Shown here one piece after another: positions 7,763-14,951 of a stretch of 64,000 nt of DNA. Origin of the DNA: Pyxidicoccus sp. MSG2. GTDB lineage: Bacteria > Myxococcota > Myxococcia > Myxococcales > Myxococcaceae. Under the pieces are notes generated by a model. The model had not been told where the DNA came from. It made no database searches and saw nothing but the letters and a program-made list of their open reading frames with translations. The stretch covers positions 4,278,001 through 4,342,000 of the forward strand of contig NZ_JAPNKC010000001.1 in NCBI RefSeq assembly GCF_026626705.1. The letters run 5' to 3'. The translations under genes and the position numbers were made by a program. Position 1 is the stretch's first letter. Every line of letters starts with the position of its first letter.

Positions 7763-7787
7763 TCAATATCGACCTTGAGAATATTGA
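7763..7787. promoter_or_regulatory. Inverted repeat upstream of the DUF2089 operon
   Basis: TCAATAT (7763-7769) and ATATTGA (7781-7787) form a perfect 7-bp inverted repeat with 11 nt between. The region is unusually AT-rich, 14 nt upstream of the DUF2089 start codon. It fits a dimeric operator overlapping the promoter; the binding protein is unknown, with autoregulation the simplest idea. Confidence 0.5.
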
Positions 7788-7960
7788 GTTCCCAGGGTGT
7801 TTGCAAGCAATCCGGGCCGGACGGGGTGGAGCCGGGCCGGCGGGCTCCCGGAGGCCGCGGACGTTCCCTGGTCGACTTCGTTGATAGCCGACGCTGGGGT
7901 GCCCTTTGGTGCGCTCCCGCTCGACGGTGGAGCAGGCATGCGGAAGAGTCGTCAACGCTT

Positions 7961-10663
7961 ATGCGCTGCTGCCACCGTCATGCGTCCGAGTCCGCCTCCA
8001 GCGACCTCCACCCGTTCTCCCTTCCTGGCGCCACCGAGCACTACGCCGCCGAGCGGCCCGTCCGCGCCGAGCATGTGCGCATCGAACTGGACCTCGACTT
8101 CGAGCAGCAGCGCCTCTCCGGCGTCTGCACCACGCGCGTCTCCGCGCTGCGCCCCGTGTCCACCGTCACCTTCGACGCGGCGGACTTCGACGTGGCGAAG
8201 GTGCTCGCGGACGGGCGCCCCGCACGCTTCTCCAACTCCGGCGCGCATGTCCGCGTCGAATTGCCCTCGCAACTGGACCCCGGCCACGCGTGCGAGGTGG
8301 CCATCCACTACACCTGCCGCCCGCGCCGCGGCCTCTACTTCTGGGGCCCCGACGCCGGCTACCCCGACCGTCCCCGCCAGGCGTGGACGCAGGGCCAGGA
8401 CATCGACGCGCGCGCGTGGTTCCCCTGCCTCGACACGCCCGCGCAGAAGGCCACGTCCGAGGTCCTCGCCACCTTCCCCTCGGAGATGACGGCCCTGTCC
8501 AACGGCACGCTGGTGGGTGACAGCACCCACGGCGCGCGCCGCACGCAGCACTACCGGATGGAGCAGCCCGTCTCGCCCTACCTCGTCACGCTCGCGGTGG
8601 GCGAGTTCGAGGAGGCCACCGACACCGTGGGCACCGTGCCGCTGCGCTACCTCTTCCCGAAGGGCCGCCGCGAGGATGCGCTGCGCTGCGTGCGCCGTAC
8701 GCCGGAGATGGTCCGCGTCTTCCAGGAGGCCACCGGCGAGCCCTTCCCGTGGAGCGGCTACGCGCAGGTCTTCCTCACCGAGTTCATCCTCGGCGGTATG
8801 GAGAACACCACCGCCACCAGCCTCACCGACGGCGTCCTCCACGACGCGCGCGCCCAGCCGGACTACAACGCCGAGCCGCTCGTCTCGCACGAGCTGGCGC
8901 ACCAGTGGTTCGGTGACCTGCTCACCTGCCGCGACTGGCCGCATGGCTGGCTCAATGAGGGCTTCGCCACCTGGTGCGAGGTGCTCTGGAAGGAGCGCGC
9001 CGACGGGCAGGACGAGGCGGACCAGCACCGGAGCGCGCAGCTCGACGGCTACCTGGGCGAGGTGCGCGAGCGCTATGCCCGCCCCATCGTCGCGCGCCGC
9101 TTCCACGCGCCCATGGACGTGTTCGACCGGCATCTCTACGAGAAGGGCGGCCTCGTCCTCCACGAGTTGCGCCGCCGCCTGGGTGACGCGCTCTTCTTCC
9201 GCGCCCTGCGCCATTACGTCGCCCGCCACCGCCATGGCGCCGTGGAGACGGTGGACCTGTCCCGCGCCTTCGAGGAGTCCACCGGCCACAACCTGGACGG
9301 CTTCTTCGACCAGTACGTCTTCGCGCCCGGCCACCCGGAGCTGAAGGTGGAGGTCCGCTACGAGGCCGAGAACGCGCGCCTGCGCATCAAGGTCCGCCAG
9401 ACGCAGCGCACCGACTCGGGCACGCCCGTGTTCCGCCTGCCGCTCGACGTGGTGATGACTTCCGACGGGCGCGACACGCTGCACCGGCTGGAGGTGACGG
9501 ACGCGGAGCACTCCTTCCTGCTGCCCTGCCCCACCGCGCCCACGCAGGTGCGCGTGGACCCGCGGCGTGAGGTGCTCGGCACGGTGGACGTGGACAAGGG
9601 CGCGGGCCTCTGGCTGGAGGAATTGCGCGCCGCGCCGGAGATGCGCGCCCGCACCGAGGCCGCAGTCGCCTTGGGCAGGCACGGCGGGTTCCGCGCCGTG
9701 GAGGCGCTGGGTGAGGTGCTCGGGGACGCTCGCGTCTTCTGGGGCACTCGCGCCGCGTGCGCGAAGTCGCTGGGACGGCTGCGCACGCCCGAGTCCCGCG
9801 CCAGGCTGCTGGCCGCGCTGTCCACCGAGCATCCCCGCGTGCGCCGTGCCGTCGTCGCCGCGCTGGGTGAGTTCCGCCGCGACACGGAGGTGGCCGCCCG
9901 CCTGCGCGCACTGGTGGAGGGCGGGGACGCGAGCTACTTCGTGGAGGGCGAGGCCGCGCGCAGCTATGGCCGGGTGCGCGCGCCGGACGCGGTGGGTGTG
10001 CTGGAGGCCGTCTCCACCCGGCCCTCGTTCCAGGACGTCATCGCCGTGGGCGCGGTGGACGGGCTCGCCGAGTCGCAGGACCCGGCGGCGTTCCCCATCG
10101 TCGCGGCGCGCACGGCGTATGGGCAGCCTCGCGTCCTCCGCCGCGCGGCCACGCAGGCCGTGGCGAAGCTGGCGGAGGTCGCCGGCCGCAAGCGCGAGGC
10201 CGTGGACCTGCTGGCGGAGTTGCTGAGGGACCCGCTGTTCCGCGTGCAGATGGGCGTGTTCGAGGCGGGGCGCACGCTCGGCGACCGGCGGCTCATTCCC
10301 GCGCTGGAGGGCACGCCGCTCGAGGACCCGCGGGCGCGCCGTGCCGCTCGCGAGACGGTGCGCGCGCTGCGGGAGGGCGAGCCCCAGGCGCGCGAGGTGG
10401 CGTCGCTGCGCGAGGAACTGGACCGGCTGAAGGAGGAGACGCGCTCGATGCGCGAGCGGCTGGAGGCACTGGCGCTGAAGGGAGCGGAGGAGCCGGGCCC
10501 TCGCGGTGGCGGGGGTGGTGCGAAGGCCACCAGGCTGGACGGCGCGGGCCGCTCGCGCACCACGGCACGGAGCGCGGAGGCCACGAGCGGAGGTCGCGAC
10601 GCGAAGTCCCCTCGCGGCCACGCGAGCGCGAAGCCCGCGGCGAGGAAGACGAAGCGAAGGTAG
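7961..10663 (+). CDS. M1 family zinc aminopeptidase with HEAT repeats
   Basis: The 900-residue product is an M1 metallopeptidase, removing N-terminal residues from peptides. It has the exopeptidase motif GGMEN (278-282) and the zinc site HELAHQW (H310, E311, H314), with the third ligand E333 in NEGFATW. After the catalytic part (to about 470) comes a beta domain and a HEAT-like helical region (about 560-810). The C-terminal tail is coiled coil (SLREELDRLKEETRSMRERL) and then basic and disordered. The ATG at 7961 is chosen because upstream codons are not protein-like. No signal peptide is visible, so cytoplasmic action is likely. The HEAT part and basic tail are additions to the usual family layout. 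Confidence 0.92.
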   Translation: MRCCHRHASESASSDLHPFSLPGATEHYAAERPVRAEHVRIELDLDFEQQRLSGVCTTRVSALRPVSTVTFDAADFDVAKVLADGRPARFSNSGAHVRVELPSQLDPGHACEVAIHYTCRPRRGLYFWGPDAGYPDRPRQAWTQGQDIDARAWFPCLDTPAQKATSEVLATFPSEMTALSNGTLVGDSTHGARRTQHYRMEQPVSPYLVTLAVGEFEEATDTVGTVPLRYLFPKGRREDALRCVRRTPEMVRVFQEATGEPFPWSGYAQVFLTEFILGGMENTTATSLTDGVLHDARAQPDYNAEPLVSHELAHQWFGDLLTCRDWPHGWLNEGFATWCEVLWKERADGQDEADQHRSAQLDGYLGEVRERYARPIVARRFHAPMDVFDRHLYEKGGLVLHELRRRLGDALFFRALRHYVARHRHGAVETVDLSRAFEESTGHNLDGFFDQYVFAPGHPELKVEVRYEAENARLRIKVRQTQRTDSGTPVFRLPLDVVMTSDGRDTLHRLEVTDAEHSFLLPCPTAPTQVRVDPRREVLGTVDVDKGAGLWLEELRAAPEMRARTEAAVALGRHGGFRAVEALGEVLGDARVFWGTRAACAKSLGRLRTPESRARLLAALSTEHPRVRRAVVAALGEFRRDTEVAARLRALVEGGDASYFVEGEAARSYGRVRAPDAVGVLEAVSTRPSFQDVIAVGAVDGLAESQDPAAFPIVAARTAYGQPRVLRRAATQAVAKLAEVAGRKREAVDLLAELLRDPLFRVQMGVFEAGRTLGDRRLIPALEGTPLEDPRARRAARETVRALREGEPQAREVASLREELDRLKEETRSMRERLEALALKGAEEPGPRGGGGGAKATRLDGAGRSRTTARSAEATSGGRDAKSPRGHASAKPAARKTKRR

Positions 10664-10884
10664 CGACGCGAACCGCAGCACCAGGGTGGCGCCCGCTCCG
10701 CCGCCTGCCTCACGAACGGACCCCGGTGGGGGGGCTTGATGTACGCCGGGAGGCGCGGGCCACGCCGCCGATGGCTACCTGTATGCAAAGGGGACGCGCC
10801 CCCCGCGTATCGCGATGCGGGCGCCAGGGCCCCCATGTCCCGGCTCGCCAGCCATTCATGGGCCGGGAGGGCCCAGGGGAGCAG

Positions 10885-12825
10885 ATGGCCGGAGCCAACG
10901 ATGAGCTCAGCGCCTGGCTGGACGCCGCCGTGGACCCGTTCGTGGCCTGCGACGCTGGCGAGCACGTGTGCTTCCTCAACAGCGCCGCCGAGCGACTGCT
11001 CGGCTGGAAGCGCGAGGAGCTCCAGGGCCAGCCCACCTCGCGCCTCTTCCCCCAGCGCCTGCACCAGTATGGTGGCAAGAGCCTGCTGCGCTACCTGCTG
11101 TCCCGCCGCAACGCGCTCGGCGGCCGTGCCATCCGCGTGCTCGCCCGCCGCAAGGACGGCGTGGAAGTCCTCGTGGAGCTGACCGTGGGCTCCAGCGGCC
11201 GGGGCGCCGCCGAGCGCATCGTCATCAACTTCCGCCGCCTGCACGAGGTCATCGACACCGTCAGCGAGCCCATGGAGCAGACCCTCCAGACGGACGCGGG
11301 CCCCCTCCCCGAGGGAGGCAACGGCGATGCCCTCTACCGCGTCGTGGTGGAGAACGCCCCGCTGGGCATCTTCCACTTCGACAAGACCCCGGTCATCACC
11401 GCCTGCAACGAGCGCTTCGTGCGCATCATCGGCTCACCCAAGCGCATCCTCGTGGGCCTCAACCTGCTCTCCATCCGCGACGAGCACATCATGCACTGCG
11501 TGCGCAAGACGCTCTCCGGACACGGCTCCGACTACGAAGGTATCTACCGCTCCGTCACCGCCAACAAGTCGACGCCCGTCCACATCCGCTTCGCCCCCTG
11601 CTTCGACGAGACGGGCCACGTCGAGGGCGGCGTGGGCATCGTCGAGGACATCAGCGAGCGGCGCCGCACCGAGAACGAGCGCGACGAGAGTCTCGCCCAG
11701 CTCGGAACCCTCTTCCGCACCGCGCCCATCGGCCTGGGCTTCCTGGACCTGGAACTGCGCTACGTGCGCGTCAACGACGTGCTCGCCGCCATCAACGGCG
11801 TCCCGCCCGAGGCCCACACGGGCCGCCGCCCCCGCGAGGTGCTCGGCCCCATCGGCCTCGAGGTGGAGAAGATGATGCGGAACGTGCTGGAGACGGGCGA
11901 GCCCATGGAGAAGCGGGAGACCACCACCATGGACCTCGGGGTGCCGGGCGAGGCCCGCTACCTGGAGGGGAGCTTCTACCCGGTGCGCGCCACGGACGGC
12001 CGCGTGCTGGGGCTGGGCATCATGATTGAGGACATCACCGACCGCAGGCTCGCCGACGAGGAGCGCGGCCGCCTGTACCGCGAGGCGCAGGAGGCCATCC
12101 GCGTGCGCGATGACTTCCTCTCCATCGCCTCGCACGAGCTGAAGACGCCCCTCACCCCGCTCAGCCTCCGGCTGGCCACGCTCGAGCGGAAGATGGAGCG
12201 CGGCGAGCATGTGGACCCGTCCACCCTGCGCCACGCCCGCCAGCACCTGTTGCGCATCACCGGCCTCATCAACGACCTGCTGGACGCGTCGCGAATCGAG
12301 GCGGGCCGGCTCGCGCTGCACCCGGAGGCCACGCGGCTGGATGCCCTGGTGGAGCACGTCCTCCAGGCCATGGAGGTCCACCGCGGCAGCCACTCCGTCC
12401 ACTTCGAGCGGCCACCCGAGCCCGTGCTCGTGCGGGCGGACCCGTACCGGCTGGAGCAGGTCATCTCCAACCTGGTGGAGAACGCCTTCAAGTACAGCCC
12501 CGACGGCGGGGCCATCCGTGTGGACCTGCACACGCGCGGCGAACTGGCACTGCTGTCGGTAAAGGACCCGGGCATCGGCATTCCTCCGGACCAGCAGAAG
12601 CTGCTCTTCGACCGCTACTTCCGCGCGCGCAACGTCTCGTCCCGCTCGTACGGTGGGCTGGGGCTCGGGCTCTACATCAGCCGTGACATCGTCGAGCGCC
12701 ACGGCGGCCGCATCTGGGTGGAGAGCGAGGTGGGCCAGGGCTCCACCTTCCACGTCGCCCTGCCCCGCCTGACGGGCACCAGCGCGCAGCCGCCCGTGGA
12801 GCAACCGGAGCGGCACGTCCACTGA
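10885..12825 (+). CDS. PAS-domain sensor histidine kinase
   Basis: This 646-residue kinase has three PAS domains (about residues 10-125, 145-275 and 280-400; for example DPFVACDAGEHVCFLNSAAERLLGW is split over the first). A dimerisation/phosphoacceptor domain follows with H417 in SHELKTPLTPL, then a HATPase domain with the N box (NLVENAFKYSP), G1 box (DPGIGIP) and G2 box (GLGLGLYIS). There is no transmembrane segment, so it senses an internal signal. The ATG at 10885 is preferred because AGGGGAG precedes it by a suitable distance; ATG 10858 is an alternative. No response regulator is adjacent, so it is an orphan kinase. Confidence 0.92.
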   Translation: MAGANDELSAWLDAAVDPFVACDAGEHVCFLNSAAERLLGWKREELQGQPTSRLFPQRLHQYGGKSLLRYLLSRRNALGGRAIRVLARRKDGVEVLVELTVGSSGRGAAERIVINFRRLHEVIDTVSEPMEQTLQTDAGPLPEGGNGDALYRVVVENAPLGIFHFDKTPVITACNERFVRIIGSPKRILVGLNLLSIRDEHIMHCVRKTLSGHGSDYEGIYRSVTANKSTPVHIRFAPCFDETGHVEGGVGIVEDISERRRTENERDESLAQLGTLFRTAPIGLGFLDLELRYVRVNDVLAAINGVPPEAHTGRRPREVLGPIGLEVEKMMRNVLETGEPMEKRETTTMDLGVPGEARYLEGSFYPVRATDGRVLGLGIMIEDITDRRLADEERGRLYREAQEAIRVRDDFLSIASHELKTPLTPLSLRLATLERKMERGEHVDPSTLRHARQHLLRITGLINDLLDASRIEAGRLALHPEATRLDALVEHVLQAMEVHRGSHSVHFERPPEPVLVRADPYRLEQVISNLVENAFKYSPDGGAIRVDLHTRGELALLSVKDPGIGIPPDQQKLLFDRYFRARNVSSRSYGGLGLGLYISRDIVERHGGRIWVESEVGQGSTFHVALPRLTGTSAQPPVEQPERHVH

Positions 12826-12923
12826 AGCTCCGTCACCCCGGGGTTCGCAAAACTTACAGTCGGGGCTGTCTTCCATCGGCCAACAGGGCAGGGGAAGCGC
12901 CTGGATTCGCACGCTTCCGGCCC

Positions 12924-12939
12924 TGGCATGGCGGCTGCT
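12924..12939 (+). promoter_or_regulatory. Weak candidate sigma-54 promoter
   Basis: TGGCATGGCGGCTGCT has GG and GC separated by 10 nt, as in -24/-12 promoters, and matches the consensus TGGCAC-N5-TTGC except for two bases. It ends 38 nt before the small gene at 12978. In GC-rich DNA such matches can arise by chance. Confidence 0.3.
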
Positions 12940-12977
12940 CTACCCGGGGGCGGAGGATGCAACCAAGGATGGAGACC

Positions 12978-13145
12978 ATGACGACGGACACGCCCGCACT
13001 GACCCGAGACAATGAAGGTTGGATCGTCCGCGTGAGGATGGGCGGTCGCATCCAGGAGGTCCGCTGCACCACCGAGAGTCAGGCACGCTACTTCGCGGCG
13101 GTGCTGGCGATGAACCCGCCCAAGCCGTCGAAGCTGCGCAACTAG
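12978..13145 (+). CDS. Small conserved-looking protein of unknown function
   Basis: The 55-residue product (MTTDTPALTRDNEGWIVRV...) has a single beta-rich core: WIVRVRMGGRIQEVRC, then SQARYFAAVLAM. The tail PPKPSKLRN is short and basic. I do not recognise a family. The ATG at 12978 is chosen because AAGGA lies 8 nt upstream. In-frame ATGs at 12957 and 12969 would add 7 or 3 residues but have poor spacing to a ribosome site. It ends 9 nt before the DUF3616 gene and may be co-transcribed with it. Confidence 0.6.
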   Translation: MTTDTPALTRDNEGWIVRVRMGGRIQEVRCTTESQARYFAAVLAMNPPKPSKLRN

Positions 13146-13154
13146 ATTGGAGGC

Positions 13155-14249
13155 ATGGAACAGCCCCAGCTCCTCGGCCGCCTGCTGCTGAAGTTCGACC
13201 ACGGTGACGCCGCGGTACCCGAAGACCTGTCCGCCGCCGCGCGCGCCCCGGATGGCAGCGTCTGGGTGGCGTCCGACGAGCACGGGGTGCTGCACCGGCT
13301 CAGCCCCGAGGAGCCTCGCGTCTTCTCCCACCAGCAACGCCATGACGTGGCGGGCCAGCTGGGCGTGAAGGGCAGCGAGGAGATGGACATCGAAGCGCTC
13401 GACCTGCAGGACGGCCACCTGTGGCTCGTCGGCTCGCACAGCTCGGTGCGCAAGAAGCCCAAGGGCAAGGGCGTGGCGAAGGACCTGGCCCGGCTGGCCA
13501 CCGTGGAGCACCAGCCCGCGCGCTTCATGCTGGCGCGCCTGCCCCTGCCCACGAAGGGCAGGGGGAAGGCCCCCTCGAAGAGCGGGCGCGCGAAGAAGCA
13601 GGACGCGGTGGCGCTCGAGCCGTCCGAGGGCAGCCGGCTGGTGGAGCTGCTGCGGGAGGACGAGCACCTGGGGCCCTTCCTCGTTCCAGCGGGCGCGGGC
13701 GCGCCTCCCGGTGCGCTGGCCATTCCCAGCAAGGACAACGGCCTGGACATCGAGGGGCTCGCGGTACACGGCGACCGCGTCTTCCTCGGGCTGCGCGGCC
13801 CGGTGCTGCGCGGCTGGGCGGTGCTGCTGGAAATGGCGGTGGAGGCCACCGGCCACGGCGTCCTCGAGCCCCACCACAAGAAGAAGGGCGGCTGGTACCG
13901 CAAGCACTTCCTCGACCTGGACGGCCTGGGCATCCGCGAGCTGAGCCGGCACGGGAATGATTTGCTCATCCTCGCCGGGCCCACGCTGCCGCTGGACGGC
14001 ACCATCCGCCTCTACCGGCTGCGCAACGGCCTGACTCTCACCCGGGACTCCATCCACCCGCAGGAGCCGGGTGGACTGGAGCCGCTCTTCGACGTGCCCC
14101 GCTCGGAGAAGACGGACCACGCCGAGGGCGTGGCCCTGTTCTCCTACTTCGAGCCGGATGACTCGGTGCTCATCGTCTACGACTCGCCCGCCAGGCAGCG
14201 CCGCTACGGACCGTGCGGCGTGCTGGCGGACGTGTTCCGGTTGTTCTGA
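13155..14249 (+). CDS. DUF3616 protein
   Basis: This 364-residue protein fits DUF3616, predicted beta-propeller-like proteins of unknown function. Blade-like strands are seen (GSVWVASDEHGVLHRL; GHLWLVGSHSSVRKK). The family core NGLDIEGLAVHGDRVFLGLRGPVLRGWAVLLEM lies at about residues 193-228 and is described here in parts only. A later motif is HFLDLDGLGIREL, and the end is EKTDHAEGVALF. A Lys/Gly-rich loop (residues 130-150) interrupts the middle. No signal peptide is seen. It converges on a lipoprotein gene with 13 nt between stops. Confidence 0.8.
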   Translation: MEQPQLLGRLLLKFDHGDAAVPEDLSAAARAPDGSVWVASDEHGVLHRLSPEEPRVFSHQQRHDVAGQLGVKGSEEMDIEALDLQDGHLWLVGSHSSVRKKPKGKGVAKDLARLATVEHQPARFMLARLPLPTKGRGKAPSKSGRAKKQDAVALEPSEGSRLVELLREDEHLGPFLVPAGAGAPPGALAIPSKDNGLDIEGLAVHGDRVFLGLRGPVLRGWAVLLEMAVEATGHGVLEPHHKKKGGWYRKHFLDLDGLGIRELSRHGNDLLILAGPTLPLDGTIRLYRLRNGLTLTRDSIHPQEPGGLEPLFDVPRSEKTDHAEGVALFSYFEPDDSVLIVYDSPARQRRYGPCGVLADVFRLF

Positions 14250-14262
14250 AGATGTGAGGCGC

Positions 14263-14847
14263 CTACTGCATGAACTCGTGCACCTTGTAGGCGTTGGTCC
14301 ACGCCACCTTCCACGCGTTGTCGTGGATGCCGGGCTGCGGGAGGATGGGGCCGCCCACCTGGCCGCTCATGCCCCACGAGAACTCGCTGTCGGTGCCGGT
14401 GTCCTGCTCCAGGTTTTCGATGTCCGTGATGAGCTTGCTGAGCAGCAGGCGCAGCTCGCGCGCGTTCTGCCCGGACACGTAGAACACCTGGCGGTAGCCC
14501 CTCACGTCGAAGCCGATGGCCAGCCAGCTTCCCGACGGGTTGGCCGGGTCCGTGAAGATGACGGTGTGCGCGCTGCGCAGGCCCGTGCCCGTCGGGTACA
14601 GCGCCGTCGTGGTGTAGGAGGTGATGGGCGTGGGAATGGAGGGCAGCGTGCCCGGCGGGACGATGATGGCGCTCGGGCAGTAGTTGGGAATGGTCGGCGG
14701 CGGCGTCGGCGGGCCGGAGATGATGATCATCTCCTGCGACTGGGAGTCGAGTGCGCCCGACTCCGCCTCGGCGAAGTCAGGGTCGACGTTGCAGGCGGCG
14801 GCGGACAGGGCGAAGGCGGCGAGCAGCGAGAAGCGGATGGTCTTCAT
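14263..14847 (-). CDS. Putative lipoprotein of unknown function
   Basis: This 194-residue protein starts with a lipoprotein signal (MKTIRFSLLAAFALSAAAC, lipobox SAAAC with the acylated Cys at about residue 19). A Pro/Thr/Ser-rich linker follows (PPTPPPTIPNYCPS), then a compact C-terminal domain (WLAIGFDVRGYRQVFYVSG; LLLSKLITDIENLEQ) I cannot place. The ATG at 14845-14847 is used because the signal peptide starts there. The protein is expected in the periplasm or outer membrane. The gene sits downstream of nothing obvious and converges on DUF3616. Confidence 0.65.
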   Translation of the reverse strand: MKTIRFSLLAAFALSAAACNVDPDFAEAESGALDSQSQEMIIISGPPTPPPTIPNYCPSAIIVPPGTLPSIPTPITSYTTTALYPTGTGLRSAHTVIFTDPANPSGSWLAIGFDVRGYRQVFYVSGQNARELRLLLSKLITDIENLEQDTGTDSEFSWGMSGQVGGPILPQPGIHDNAWKVAWTNAYKVHEFMQ

Positions 14848-14951
14848 GGTGTGGACCTCGGTGTGAAGTGACACGTACGGCGTTGCCGGCGCTGGGGCAC
14901 CGGGGTGGACGAGGGAGACTGGACTGTGAGGGGAGGGGAACTACGGTCGGG

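Noticed and set aside
7952-10681. A 909-codon open frame on the minus strand across the M1 aminopeptidase gene
   Set aside because: It is the antisense shadow of a GC-rich gene: His/Arg/Val-rich, no motifs, while the plus strand has clear M1 signatures.
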